DNA of 64,000 nt from an uncultured Desulfobacterales bacterium (GCA_947259495.1 CAMYLV010000003.1:1-64000); one strand, 5' to 3'; counted from the stretch's first letter, positions 1 through 9,255 are shown. The notes: generated by a model not told the origin, from the sequence alone. Program-made: numbers and translations.

Positions 1-1
1 C

Positions 2-469
2 AGAGTCATCAGAGGCAATCTTTTGGCTATTCCCCTCAGTGATTCATTTATCTATGTCGAGCCGGTTTATCTGGAAGCAAAACAGGAAGAAAGCGAATCC
101 TCCCCAGCCGGAGCATCCCAGAGAGGCGGTCGGCTGGTTTCTGCACAAAAGGACACATCAAGGGCTGCGGCCCTACCGGAATTAAAAAGGGTGATTGTCG
201 TTTTCGGCGATCGCCTAATTATGGAGGAAAATCTTGATAAGGCCTTGGGCCGGTTATTGGGCGGGCAGATGTTCCCCCAACAATTGATTTCCCCATCCAC
301 AGCTCAAACTCAAGATATTTCTAATCTCGGCGTATTGGCTCTGGAACACTATAATAAAGCCAAGGATTACTTGCGCCAGGGAAATTGGGCTGAATACGGC
401 AGAGAACTGGAAAACCTGGAGAAGGTTTTAAAAGAAATTTCCAGCATCACAAAAGAAAAGAAAGAGTAA
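2..469 (+). CDS. UPF0182 family membrane protein, C-terminal part (5' end outside window)
   Basis: The reading frame is open from the first bases of the window, so the gene begins upstream. The visible part encodes ..RVIRGNLLAIPLSDSFIYVEP.. in two pieces, followed by LPELKRVIVVFGDRLIMEE, which I recognise as the soluble C-terminal end of the UPF0182 (COG1615) family; the multi-spanning membrane part would lie outside. The last 50 residues are Lys/Glu-rich and probably helical. Function of the family is unknown. An in-frame TTG at 23 is not a real start because the conserved family sequence continues upstream of it. Confidence 0.8.
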   Translation, partial: RVIRGNLLAIPLSDSFIYVEPVYLEAKQEESESSPAGASQRGGRLVSAQKDTSRAAALPELKRVIVVFGDRLIMEENLDKALGRLLGGQMFPQQLISPSTAQTQDISNLGVLALEHYNKAKDYLRQGNWAEYGRELENLEKVLKEISSITKEKKE

Positions 470-632
470 AGAATCCAGGCCCAACTTCCTGCCCGGAGGG
501 GCTGCTTCCGAAGGCGAACGCGGTTCCGCAGAGTGTGCCAGGTAGCGCATATTGCTGCGGCTTGCCAGCACTCCCCGAAGATCCTCCGTTTTTTCAATTT
601 GAAACGCTCATCTTCGGTGTTAGTTAATACTA

Positions 633-1577
633 TCAACTTCCTCCAATGGTTGCCCGTATTACCTTGTAGCCTTCATTTTCCATGGCAGAAGCCACTTTAT
701 CTTGAAGTTCCTTGCCCGGTGTCAGAGCGTTCATGTAACCACCCCGGCCTCCACCGGTCACTTTGGCGCCCAGAGCACCGAGTTCAATCGCCATATTACA
801 CAGATAAATCAGCGTTGCATGGGAAAGATCCATGTCGATTAAAATCTTGTGATTGGCGGTCATGATTCGACCCACTTTGTCCAGGTCGTAATCCTCCAAT
901 GCCTTTTGCATTTCAAATGCCTGGTTTCTGACAGTTTGCAGCCGCTTTTTGAACACATCAGGCTCTTTTTCCTGCTGGGCCTCTACATGCGCGTCCAATT
1001 TCGAGGTATCGGCTGTCACCCCGCTATTGCCCAAAACCACTTCAACCGGTGCCTTTAAATTGATACGCTCCCAGGTCTTTTCTCCGTTTTTGATATGATA
1101 AAGGATCAACCCGCCGAAAGTTGAAGCTGTATTGTCAACGCCGCTGGGGATGCCGTGATAGGCAAATTCGCCTTCCCAGCCGATTTGATTGATTTCCTCA
1201 ATTGGAAGATTCAGATTGAATTCATTGTTCAGCGCCCGGGCCAGGGAAACGCAGCTGGCGGCACTGGCACCCACGCCGCTGCCGGCCAGCAGCGATCCGC
1301 CATAGGTGATTTTAATGGGATTTTTTTGAACATCAACGTTCATCACTTCCAGAATTCGGTTGATGGAGTCGACTTGCTGGTCTTTTTTCTTGTCCTTGTA
1401 TCCCGGGACTTCTGTGCGGTTGTCTACCATTGTCCAACCCTGTCCGTCATTCAACCGTTCAATCACACACTCGGTTTCAAAGGGAATAGAAGAGACAATG
1501 GCCGGAACTTCCCGCAGCACAAATGCATCTCCAATAAGTATGGTCTTGCCAAACGCTGATCCTTTACCCATGGTCAA
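633..1577 (-). CDS. Mevalonate kinase (GHMP kinase family)
   Basis: Predicted to phosphorylate mevalonate or a close analogue with ATP in the cytoplasm. The 314-residue length fits the family. The glycine-rich GHMP ATP-binding motif GGSLLAGSGVGASAA lies around residues 93-107, a second region HGIPSGVDNTASTFGG around 140-155 contains the usual catalytic Asp, and the C-terminal KVTGGGRGGYM is GHMP motif 3. The gene stands alone between the UPF0182 and DHH genes; no other mevalonate-pathway enzyme is in the window, so the substrate is inferred from family resemblance only. Other GHMP kinases (for example pantoate or sugar kinases) cannot be excluded. Confidence 0.75.
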   Translation of the reverse strand: MTMGKGSAFGKTILIGDAFVLREVPAIVSSIPFETECVIERLNDGQGWTMVDNRTEVPGYKDKKKDQQVDSINRILEVMNVDVQKNPIKITYGGSLLAGSGVGASAASCVSLARALNNEFNLNLPIEEINQIGWEGEFAYHGIPSGVDNTASTFGGLILYHIKNGEKTWERINLKAPVEVVLGNSGVTADTSKLDAHVEAQQEKEPDVFKKRLQTVRNQAFEMQKALEDYDLDKVGRIMTANHKILIDMDLSHATLIYLCNMAIELGALGAKVTGGGRGGYMNALTPGKELQDKVASAMENEGYKVIRATIGGS

Positions 1578-1640
1578 CTCCTTCTTTTTTGATTAATTTA
1601 ATTAGAAGCGGTTACAGAACCGTAGATTATGTTCGAGAGC

Positions 1641-1656
1641 CCCGCTAACTAGCGGG
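1641..1656. repeat. Short hairpin of the CCCGC/GCGGG family
   Basis: CCCGCTA, AC, TAGCGGG: 7-bp stem with a 2-base loop, followed by ACTTCGCATCT, whose complement matches the flank of the copy at 57387-57404 (ATG.GAAGTCCCGC). It lies in the gap upstream of the mevalonate kinase gene. Confidence 0.5.
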
Positions 1657-1770
1657 ACTTCGCATCTGATCTTTTTAATTATAATTGCTCAGCAAGGTGT
1701 AAGAGCCATTGGCTAAATTTAAATCGGCTTGTTGAATTCCTCTAATTTACATTTAAATTAGATGTGAAAT

Positions 1771-1788
1771 CCCGCCAATATTGGCGGG
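1771..1788. repeat. Short perfect palindrome of the CCCGC/GCGGG family
   Basis: CCCGCC AATATT GGCGGG forms a perfect 18-bp palindrome, preceded by ATGTGAAAT and followed by GGC and CGC. Related hairpins occur at 1641-1656 (CCCGCTA/TAGCGGG) and 57387-57404 (GTCCCGC/GCGGGAC), with the same flanking words ATGTGAA and TCGC in one orientation. All are intergenic. They behave like a small REP-type family rather than terminators, since no T run follows. Confidence 0.55.
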
Positions 1789-1817
1789 GCAACGCAGCTA
1801 TCGGGCATAATATGGGG

Positions 1818-3029
1818 TTATGGAGCCGCTTCTAGAATTTGCTCCATTTCCTGAATTAGCGCTTCCTCTTTGCCGATGGCCACCGTGGTGGCAGCTGTCA
1901 GCGTGTGACAGGCATCGGAGAAACCGCCGAGTTTGTTGGTTGCTTCAGGCAATAAGACGTCTAGCCCCATTTTTTTGTTGGCCCGGATTTCTACTTCTAT
2001 CTGACTTGAAACCCGCATGGAAATTTTAACTTCGTTGAATTCGATGGGGCCGAAACCCGGAATTTTGTTGGGGATGAGCTGAAAACCGGCCAGGTAGCGA
2101 TGCGGATCGACATCTGCGGAATTTTTGATGGCATCGCAGAACACGCCAATCATTTTAACGCCCATGGGCGCAAAGCGGTTCTTGACATGAAACCACTGGA
2201 TGGTGGCCGTTTTTTTCAATCCGGCAGATTGAATTTTTGAAATTTCCCTCTCAAAGGCTTTATTCTGGATGGCCTGCAGCTGTTTCAGCATCCGGTCGGA
2301 TTCAGCCGAAGTGCCCTCCAGACAGACCTTGATTCCCATGTCCGGTCCATTTTGATAATAACCGGCAGCACCCAGGGTGTCCAGATAGGCGCCAAGTTCA
2401 TCACAGGCAACGGGCCCGCCGGGCGTAATTATATAGTAACGCTCACCGTCTTCGTGTTTGTGAATTTCCAGTTGCCCCTGTTTAACCGCTTCAGCGGCAG
2501 CATCCCGATTTTCGCCGGCCAGACAGCCATCCACAAAAAACTCATCGCCCACCGCACCGATGGCAGCGATCGGGGCAAGGTCGACATTGGATGCATCCAG
2601 CGTCTTTGCAAACAGATAACAGGTGGTGGATCCGGAAATATCGCGATCACCCTTGAGACCAAAAAGATCGGGATCCAGGTTGTGCACCATGGGGTCGGTG
2701 GCAGCTTCGGCCACGTGGTGGTCCAAAATCAAGGTGAGGTTCCGGCCCTGGTTTAATTCTGACAGCAGAGGGGCAATCCGGCCGGCAAAATCCGCAAATA
2801 TGATTAATCCGCCCGTTTGGTCGTAGATTTTATTCAGCAACTTCGGATACGGTTTTTCGAGACAGGAGCGTTGAACCTTAAAACCGGCTCTTGTGAAAGC
2901 TTTTGTGAGGATGGCGCCCGAGGTGAGACCATCGGAATCATTATGGTGAAAAATCTGGACTTCCTTTTGCGGCCACTGCCTGACTTCCTGGACCGCCTTT
3001 TCCATGGCAGTGAGCAGTTCTTCCCTCAA
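1818..3029 (-). CDS. DHH family phosphoesterase
   Basis: A 403-residue cytoplasmic protein of the DHH superfamily (RecJ/nanoRNase-like). HHNDSDGLTSGA near residues 28-39 is the metal-binding DHH motif I (H-N-D-x-D), IIFADF follows, and ILDHHV near residue 105 is the name-giving DHH motif. Two manganese ions bound by these residues normally support hydrolysis of phosphodiester bonds. The C-terminal third resembles the DHHA1 substrate-binding region but is too diverged for me to assign DNA, nanoRNA or c-di-nucleotide as substrate. It is monocistronic, with a 230-bp gap to the divergent HAD gene. Confidence 0.75.
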   Translation of the reverse strand: MREELLTAMEKAVQEVRQWPQKEVQIFHHNDSDGLTSGAILTKAFTRAGFKVQRSCLEKPYPKLLNKIYDQTGGLIIFADFAGRIAPLLSELNQGRNLTLILDHHVAEAATDPMVHNLDPDLFGLKGDRDISGSTTCYLFAKTLDASNVDLAPIAAIGAVGDEFFVDGCLAGENRDAAAEAVKQGQLEIHKHEDGERYYIITPGGPVACDELGAYLDTLGAAGYYQNGPDMGIKVCLEGTSAESDRMLKQLQAIQNKAFEREISKIQSAGLKKTATIQWFHVKNRFAPMGVKMIGVFCDAIKNSADVDPHRYLAGFQLIPNKIPGFGPIEFNEVKISMRVSSQIEVEIRANKKMGLDVLLPEATNKLGGFSDACHTLTAATTVAIGKEEALIQEMEQILEAAP

Positions 3030-3259
3030 TTTGCATGTCCTCTCTCACTAGATCGATGATCAAGCAGGGTAGTGTGGTTAATTAAATTATACTTTATTAC
3101 ACTTTCTTTGGATTAGAAACAAAAAGATCCAGATTTTTTTGACCATTATATTGCATAAATTACTTTCATTGCGGTTTAATTATTTCCTGTTGACAAGTTT
3201 GAGGCGACATCTGTAAGCATCACCTGCAGTATTTATTTTAAAAATACCCCAGGGGTGGA

Positions 3260-4054
3260 ATGATGAAGCCAATCGCTAAAATGCCCAAAACCATCAAAAA
3301 AAAGATTCGATATGTTCTGGCGGATATCGATGACACCCTGACGCTAAAAGGCCGGCTGCCGGCCGTTGTGTTTGGCGCGATGGAGCGTATCCAAAAAGCC
3401 GGTATATGCATGATTCCCATTACGGGTCGGCCGGCGGGCTGGTGTGACCACATCGCCCGCATGTGGCCGGTGGACGGTATCGTCGGGGAAAACGGCGCTT
3501 TTTATTTCTATTACGATAACAGACAGCGCAAAATGCGGCGGCGTTATTTTAGGTCAGAAGGGCAACGCAGCACCGATCGCGAAAAACTGGGGATCCTCAA
3601 ACTGGAGATCTTAAAAATAATCCCCGGCTGCCGGGTATCTGCGGATCAGGCCTATCGGGAAGCCGATCTGGCCATTGATTATTGTGAAGACGTGGCCGCG
3701 TTGTCCACAGAAGACGTTGATCGAATTGTTACCCTCTTCGAAGCCGCAGGCGCCCGGGCCAAAATCAGCTCGATTCATGTCAACGGCTGGTTTGGTGAAT
3801 ATGACAAACTCACCATGACCCGGATGCTCTTTGCAGAAGTGTTTAAAGACGAGCTGGAAGCCGTAAAAACAAACGTTATCTTTATCGGGGATTCTCCCAA
3901 TGACGTGCCCATGTTCCGATTCTTTCCGCACTCGGTGGGTGTGGCCAATATTTTACAATTCAAAGAAAAAATTAAACATAAGCCGACTTATGTGACCCGG
4001 CAGGAAGGCGGTCACGGGTTTGCCGAAATGGTGGATTCAATCCTGGCGAAATGA
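3260..4054 (+). CDS. HAD superfamily hydrolase (Cof / HAD-IIB type)
   Basis: Predicted sugar-phosphate-type phosphatase. ADIDDTLT at about residue 23 is HAD motif I with the nucleophilic Asp, PITGRPAGW near 53 is motif II, and FIGDSPNDVPMF near 217 is motif IV with the Mg-binding acidic residues; the intervening cap is of the IIB kind. VDGIVGENGA is also typical of this class (compare mannosyl-3-phosphoglycerate or sucrose-phosphate phosphatases), but the true substrate is unknown. AGGGGTGG lies just before two tandem ATGs; the first is used here. The stop overlaps the start of the next gene, so the two are co-expressed. Confidence 0.8.
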   Translation: MMKPIAKMPKTIKKKIRYVLADIDDTLTLKGRLPAVVFGAMERIQKAGICMIPITGRPAGWCDHIARMWPVDGIVGENGAFYFYYDNRQRKMRRRYFRSEGQRSTDREKLGILKLEILKIIPGCRVSADQAYREADLAIDYCEDVAALSTEDVDRIVTLFEAAGARAKISSIHVNGWFGEYDKLTMTRMLFAEVFKDELEAVKTNVIFIGDSPNDVPMFRFFPHSVGVANILQFKEKIKHKPTYVTRQEGGHGFAEMVDSILAK

Positions 4055-4662
4055 ATATTCCTTCCCAAAATGATTGTTTTCAGTTGATGTGCGACATGCA
4101 CATGCCCGAACACATCGTGGCCCACTCCATTCAGGTATGCCGGGTTGCTATGTGTCTGGTAGACCATCTCGAATCTAAAGGGATTCAACTGGATGGGCAG
4201 CTGGTGCAGGCTGCCGGTTTGCTGCATGATATCACCAAGACCCGCAGTTTTGAAACCGCGGAAAACCACGCGTTTACCGGCGGGCAGGAATTGACTGATC
4301 TGGGCTATCCGGAGATTGGTCATCTCGTGCGACAGCATGTGCGGCTAGATGATTATGCCGATCCGACAAATCTCTCAGAAGCCGTGATTATCAATTATGC
4401 TGACAAACGGGTACTTCATGACCGCATCGTTTCACTGGATGAGCGCATGCGCTATATCCAGGAAAGGTACGGCACTGAGCCGGAGCTCAAACACCGAATT
4501 CGATTGCTGTGGAAGAAAACCACAGCTCTGGAGAAACAGATTTTCAAATATCTGTTTTTCTCACCCGATGAACTTGACCATCACCTCTCATCAATGGATA
4601 TCTCCAGCGAAATTTCGAACTATCACAAAATCTGTCCCCAACCCTCCAGCAGGAGCAGCTAA
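4051..4662 (+). CDS. HD domain phosphohydrolase
   Basis: A 203-residue HD-superfamily protein. HIVAHSIQV near residue 24, GLLHDITKT near 58 and later His/Asp residues (HAFTGGQEL, GHLVRQHV) form the metal-binding HD constellation. Its ATG lies inside the stop codon region of the upstream HAD gene (ATGA overlap), so both are translated together; a pair of phosphohydrolases may act on the same metabolite, which is inference. Downstream lies a decayed YitT-like gene in the same reading frame after the stop. Confidence 0.75.
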   Translation: MNIPSQNDCFQLMCDMHMPEHIVAHSIQVCRVAMCLVDHLESKGIQLDGQLVQAAGLLHDITKTRSFETAENHAFTGGQELTDLGYPEIGHLVRQHVRLDDYADPTNLSEAVIINYADKRVLHDRIVSLDERMRYIQERYGTEPELKHRIRLLWKKTTALEKQIFKYLFFSPDELDHHLSSMDISSEISNYHKICPQPSSRSS

Positions 4663-4712
4663 AGGAATGACCGGCACAGCCCTGTCACTGGTTCTCGTCG
4701 CTGCCTTTTTAC

Positions 4713-5166
4713 ATGCATTCTGAAACACCCTGGCAAAAAAAGCCCTCATAAAATTATCTTTATCTGGTGGTTTATCCTCTTCGCGGTTGTTTTGCATTTT
4801 TCCCTTCCGCATGGCTTTATATCGGGCGGATTTTCTGAGCTCAGCCTGCTCATCTATTATATCTTCGGGGGCCTTTCACCGGGAATCTGGTATTTTGTGT
4901 TGAACATACCGCTATTTATTATTTCAGAGAAGTCCGATACGATCGCCAGGGGAATCATGGATAAAATCCAGCGACGCGTTACCCTTTTATATGGACGTGG
5001 CGGTTATACGGGCAGACCCAAAAAGGTTCATCTGACCGTCGTCAATAATTTCCAGCTCAAGCGCGTTGAAGAAGCTGTCTTCAGTATCGATTTAGATGCT
5101 TTTTTCATTACGGATAACACATTCAACGTGATCGGAAGGGGTTTTTCCCGCCGCAAGGTGTATTAG
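4713..5166 (+). pseudogene. Decayed YitT/DUF2179 membrane protein gene
   Basis: The sequence LHFSLPHGFISGG.SELSLLIYY..LSPGIWYFVLNIPLFI matches the first membrane segments of YitT-family proteins, and SDTIARGIMDKIQRRVTLL followed by GRGGYTGRPKK matches the cytoplasmic DUF2179 domain. The segment that should join them (several membrane helices, over 100 residues) is missing: PLFI runs straight into ISEKSD. In addition the only ATG that fits the N terminus (4713, MHSETPWQKK) is out of frame with the rest, the shift falling in an A7 tract at 4735-4741. The only in-frame start after it is a TTG at 4792. Two independent lesions point to a non-functional remnant; a shortened functional protein is less likely. 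Confidence 0.7.
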
Positions 5167-5304
5167 AAGCTATATTAAAATAAAAAAAATCTTAATTAAC
5201 CCTACCGGATCCGCGACGCAGGCCTTGTATTTATTATCCTCATTTCTTGATTTAATACTTTGATTTATTATTAAATTTATATAAAATCAAAGAAGTTACT
5301 AATC

Positions 5305-6327
5305 TTGACGTTCTTTTTTCCGACGGTGGCTCTGGCGGGGCAGCCTGGTGGAGGTCTTCATATTATAGAGCCCATATTACTACTTATACTCGGTGCCAGC
5401 GCATATGTTGGCTGGAATATCGGTGCAAACGATACGGCCAATTGTGTGGGCACTTCTGTGGGTTGCGGACTCATTTCCTATAGAAATGCCGTAATTCTGG
5501 TGGGTATCTTTTCTATTTTGGGCGCTTTCCTGCAGGGTCAATATGTGATGAAAACCATCGGCCGGGGGATCGTAAAAACCGATCTGAGCTATCTGGCGGT
5601 TATTATCGCACTGGTGTGTTCCGGTTTTTTTGTTACCCTGGCAACCTTTTTTAAAATTCCGACATCCACATCCCAGGCGATTGTAGGAGGTGTTGTCGGT
5701 ATCGGTCTTGCGGTTAATGCGGAAGTTGATTTTTCAAAATTTATCGTTATTGCCGAAAGCTGGGTGATTTGCCCGCTTATGGTTATGGCCCTGTCGTTTG
5801 GCTTAATGCATCTGTTAAGATTGATTTTCCGTAGATTTGAAGTTATTTCGTTTCTCTTTCAAAACGCTCTGGGCTGGTTGGCGATCGGCTCGGCATGTTA
5901 CGTTGCTTTTTCGATGGGCGCCAACAATGCGGGCAATGCGGTTGGCCCGATCGCCAATCTTGGGATTCTTCCTCCCAAACTTTTACTTCTCATGGGGGGG
6001 GTAAGCATCGCTCTTGGCGCGGTGACCTATGGAAGAAAAGTCGCTGATACGGTCGGCAAGGGCATAACGCCTCTGGATATACCGGGTGCATTTGTTGCCC
6101 AAATATCGTCTGCTTTTGGTATGCATTTCTTTTCCTTGCTCGGAATTCCAGTATCGACTTCATCGGCCATTGTCGGTGCTGTAGTCGGGGTCGGACTCGT
6201 GAAAGGTATGAACGCCATCAGCAAAAAGACCATAGCAACGATTCTTCTGGGATGGCTGTTGACACCCGCTTTCGCAGCGGCGTCTTCTTTTTTGTTGTAT
6301 AAATTAATAAAAGCCTTTTTCGCATAA
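5305..6327 (+). CDS. Inorganic phosphate transporter, Pit family
   Basis: A 340-residue membrane permease of the Pit/PHO-4 family, which imports metal-phosphate (or sulfate) by ion symport. The two inverted repeats of the family are clear: GANDTANCVGTSVG with PTSTSQAIVGGVVG in the first half, and MGANNAGNAVGP with PVSTSSAIVGAVVG in the second, with about ten hydrophobic segments. The start is doubtful: the frame upstream reads YIKSKKLLILTFFFPTVALA, like a signal-anchor n-region, but has no ATG/GTG/TTG before its stop, so the TTG at 5305 (preceded by AAAGAAG) is used. The DUF47 gene follows 53 bases later, the usual Pit operon. Confidence 0.85.
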   Translation: MTFFFPTVALAGQPGGGLHIIEPILLLILGASAYVGWNIGANDTANCVGTSVGCGLISYRNAVILVGIFSILGAFLQGQYVMKTIGRGIVKTDLSYLAVIIALVCSGFFVTLATFFKIPTSTSQAIVGGVVGIGLAVNAEVDFSKFIVIAESWVICPLMVMALSFGLMHLLRLIFRRFEVISFLFQNALGWLAIGSACYVAFSMGANNAGNAVGPIANLGILPPKLLLLMGGVSIALGAVTYGRKVADTVGKGITPLDIPGAFVAQISSAFGMHFFSLLGIPVSTSSAIVGAVVGVGLVKGMNAISKKTIATILLGWLLTPAFAAASSFLLYKLIKAFFA

Positions 6328-6380
6328 ATTGGGTTGGGTCCTTGCGCCTTTCCTATCACTTACAAATCCAAGGAGTGATT

Positions 6381-7031
6381 ATGGCACTTTTTAAGAAGGA
6401 AAAAGCTGTTATTGCGCTTATTTTAAAGCATCTTGATATGGTTGAAGAATGCGTGCAGGCCAGTCTCAAAGCGGGTGAATTTTATATACAGGGTGACATA
6501 GGCCAGGCAAAGGCCCACGCTCGTAATTCTCGAAGTTTTGAGTCAGAAGCCGACTTAGTCCGTCATGACATTCGGGACAAACTCTATTCCGGGGCCTATT
6601 TACCTCTGTTGCGAGAAGATATCTATAAACTGGTTGAAAGCATAGACAAGGTGGGTAATGCGGCTGAGGCCTGCTGTGATTTTTTCCTGAACCAACGTCC
6701 TGCAATCCCTCCGGAAATGACATCCAATTTTCTTGCGGTCACCCGGGAGTCTTTAGGGATTATCGTTTCCCTCAAATTGGCTGTTTTGTGCTATTTTAAA
6801 GGCGACTGCAAGATCGAAACGGTGCGCGACCACACCATGGAAATCGGCCTCCAGGAATCACGGGTGGATAAACTTGAATGGGATTTGACCAAAGAAATGT
6901 TCACGTGCGAGCTGGACTTTGCACGCCAGCTTCATTTAAAACTCTGTCTGGATTCGATTGTGGAAGTGTCCGACCGGGCGGAAGATGCCGGCGACCAGCT
7001 GGAATTAGCCACTTTAAAATCTATGATCTAA
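6381..7031 (+). CDS. DUF47 / PhoU-like Pit accessory protein
   Basis: A 216-residue helical cytoplasmic protein of the TIGR00153/DUF47 family, a PhoU relative encoded beside Pit permeases and thought to regulate them. MALFKKEKAVIALILKHLD is the typical N terminus and SESEADLVRHDI-like sequence (FESEADLVRHDIRDKLYSGA) with later SDRAEDAGDQLELA carries the acidic metal-binding motifs. The ATG at 6381 is chosen because AAGGAG sits 6 bases ahead; an earlier in-frame ATG at 6342 lacks a site. It forms an operon with the upstream permease. Confidence 0.85.
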   Translation: MALFKKEKAVIALILKHLDMVEECVQASLKAGEFYIQGDIGQAKAHARNSRSFESEADLVRHDIRDKLYSGAYLPLLREDIYKLVESIDKVGNAAEACCDFFLNQRPAIPPEMTSNFLAVTRESLGIIVSLKLAVLCYFKGDCKIETVRDHTMEIGLQESRVDKLEWDLTKEMFTCELDFARQLHLKLCLDSIVEVSDRAEDAGDQLELATLKSMI

Positions 7032-7134
7032 AGGCTGGAGTTACTGGTTATTTGTTATTAAATGTCTATTGAGAAAAATGTAGGCAGCAAGCAAAATCCT
7101 CAGCTTTTTGATTTTCGTCTTATAAGGCGTGTCA

Positions 7135-8289
7135 TTAAATTACTTCCGTTTCAGCGAAATCCTTTATTTCTTTTTCAGAATAACCCAGTTCTTTGAGTAT
7201 TGCGGATGTACTTTCACCAAAATCCACGGCGGCACTGCGTACGGACCCCGGTGTATCGCTTAATTTAACGGGTACCCCGATTGCCGTCTGCTTCTGGCCG
7301 GCTTTTCCCGCCAATTCTAAAATCATTTCGCGTTCCCGGAAAAGTGGATCGACGAGCACCTCGGAAAAGGTTTGAATCCGGCTCCAGCATATTTCCATAT
7401 CCGCCAGCTCCTTATCCCACTCTTTAAGGGTTTTCTTCTTAAATGCGGCGCGCATATAACCCAGAATTTCTCCACGGCGGCTGTCATCATATTGAAGCGC
7501 CGCATACTCGGGAACGCCCAGATGATTGCACAACTTTTGCCAGAAACGATTCTCCACGGCGCCAATGGCTAAGAAGCGCCCGTCGGCGGTTTCATAGGTG
7601 TTGTAACACGCATAGCGGTGGGACAGCAGCGCGTCGGCCCGCAGAGGATCTTGCCCGGTCTGTTGCTGAAAATACAGGGCCGCCGGCAAAAAACCCACCA
7701 TGCCGTCGGTCATGGAGATATCAATATACTGGCCTTTGCCGGTGTTCTGTCTGTTGAAAAGGGCCAAAAGAATTCCAATGGCCGCATTCATGGCCCCGCC
7801 GGCGATGTCGGCGATTTGAATGCCCGGAATCGAAGGCGGACGATCCGGTTCGCCAATAAGGTTCAGGACCCCGGAGGTGCTCAGATAATTGACGTCATGG
7901 CCGACCCGATCAACAAAAGCGCCGGTTTGTCCGTAGCCGCTAATGGAGCAGTAAATAATTTTTGGATTCGTTTTGCAAACGCGTTCATAGTCAACTCCCA
8001 GGCGCTCAACCACGCCCGGTCTGAAACCTTCCAGCATCACGTCGGCTTTTTCAATCAACTGGAAAAAGATTTGCTTGCCTTCGTTGGTTTTGAGATTGAG
8101 CGTCATGTGCTCTTTGTTGCGATTGACCGTATTAAAAAAGAGGCCGTCGGCTATGAACTTGCGGCTTTCAATAGCGATCACCCGGGCACCATGATCCGCC
8201 AGCATCATAGAGCAGTAGGGTCCCGGCAAAAGCCGTGAAAGATCAATCACAGTAATTCCATTTAAAGCACCAAACTTTGGTTTTGGCAT
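7135..8289 (-). CDS. CaiB/BaiF (type III) CoA-transferase family protein
   Basis: A 384-residue protein of the formyl-CoA transferase / alpha-methylacyl-CoA racemase family, moving CoA between organic acids or epimerising a 2-methylacyl-CoA. ITVIDLSRLLPGPYCSMMLAD is the CoA-binding N terminus (quoted in part), followed by GARVIAIE, NRNKEHMTLNLKT and SISGYGQTG, VGHDVNYLSTSG. The racemase catalytic pair is suggested by GHDVNYLS, which favours an alpha-methylacyl-CoA racemase-like enzyme over carnitine transferases, though this is not decisive. It lies next to a crotonase and a nitronate monooxygenase, all on the minus strand, so branched or unusual acyl-CoA breakdown is the likely setting. Confidence 0.82.
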   Translation of the reverse strand: MPKPKFGALNGITVIDLSRLLPGPYCSMMLADHGARVIAIESRKFIADGLFFNTVNRNKEHMTLNLKTNEGKQIFFQLIEKADVMLEGFRPGVVERLGVDYERVCKTNPKIIYCSISGYGQTGAFVDRVGHDVNYLSTSGVLNLIGEPDRPPSIPGIQIADIAGGAMNAAIGILLALFNRQNTGKGQYIDISMTDGMVGFLPAALYFQQQTGQDPLRADALLSHRYACYNTYETADGRFLAIGAVENRFWQKLCNHLGVPEYAALQYDDSRRGEILGYMRAAFKKKTLKEWDKELADMEICWSRIQTFSEVLVDPLFREREMILELAGKAGQKQTAIGVPVKLSDTPGSVRSAAVDFGESTSAILKELGYSEKEIKDFAETEVI

Positions 8290-8448
8290 GAGATATTTCT
8301 CTTTATGTTTTTAAGTTATTTGTTAATCGTTATTTGTTTTTCGGGAAATACAAATAGTATCGACCTTGGCTCAAGGCATATTGTTTTCTTTTACCTAATA
8401 ACCAATAACTGTTAACTTTGAATAAATTCTGCGCGCTTTGCGCAGAAT

Positions 8449-9255
8449 TTATTTGCCTTTGAACACCGGTTCTCTTTTCTCCATAAAAGCGGCTATGGCT
8501 TCCATAAGATCTTCGGATGGCAGCCCGGCTGCATTTTTTTGGGCAACATATTGCAAACCGGCGTCAATGCCGTTGTCGCGGCTGAAATTGATGACCTCCT
8601 TGGTTCCCTGAACGGTTAGCGGCGGGCAGGCGACAATTTGGGCGGCCAGATTTTGAGCCTCTTCGTACAGCGCCGGACGGTCATTGCGGATGTGTGTCAC
8701 CAGCCCCATCTGCAGCGCTTCCTGAGCTGTGAAATCCCGTCCGGTCAAAGCCAGTTCCCGGAACCAGCCGTGACCGATGATATACGGAAGGCGCTGAAGA
8801 GCTCCCACGTCTGCAATGATGCCCATACGCGTTTCGCGGATACTGAAAATCGCGTCCGTTGATGCGATGCGCATATCGCAGGCACAGATCATATCAACGC
8901 CGCCACCGATGCAATGACTGTGGATGGCGGCAATGACCGGTTTGCGGCAGCGCTCGATTCTGGTAAAAGCGCGTTGCAGGGCCGTAATACTTTGGCGCAT
9001 GCGCTCACGGCCACCCGCCGATCTTTGGCCGAGCAATACGACGGCTTCTTCAAGGTCGGTACCCGCCGAAAAGCTTTTGCCTGCGGCTTTAATAATCACC
9101 GCCCGGACGTTCGGGTCGCGGTCAAAGCCATCGAACAAATCTTCAAGTTCTTCAAAGAAGGTCAGCCCCATGGTATTGCGTCTTTCGGGGCGGTTTAAGG
9201 TCAACCAGGTGATATGGCCTTCTGTTTCAATCTTAAAATTAGATATCGCAGTCAT
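8449..9255 (-). CDS. Enoyl-CoA hydratase/isomerase (dienoyl-CoA isomerase-like crotonase)
   Basis: A 268-residue crotonase. FSAGTDLEEAV supplies the first oxyanion-hole backbone NH and HSHCIGGGVDMICACDMR the second. The stretch RETRMGIIADVGALQRLP resembles delta3,5-delta2,4-dienoyl-CoA isomerases, whose catalysis uses acidic residues at GGGVD, the Glu of this motif and the Asp of ADVG; all three positions are acidic here. This suggests isomerisation of unsaturated acyl-CoAs rather than simple hydration. The ATG at 9255 is chosen because AAAGGA lies 6 bases ahead; an open extension to 9378 lacks a site and family sequence. Neighbouring genes are acyl-CoA related. Confidence 0.82.
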   Translation of the reverse strand: MTAISNFKIETEGHITWLTLNRPERRNTMGLTFFEELEDLFDGFDRDPNVRAVIIKAAGKSFSAGTDLEEAVVLLGQRSAGGRERMRQSITALQRAFTRIERCRKPVIAAIHSHCIGGGVDMICACDMRIASTDAIFSIRETRMGIIADVGALQRLPYIIGHGWFRELALTGRDFTAQEALQMGLVTHIRNDRPALYEEAQNLAAQIVACPPLTVQGTKEVINFSRDNGIDAGLQYVAQKNAAGLPSEDLMEAIAAFMEKREPVFKGK

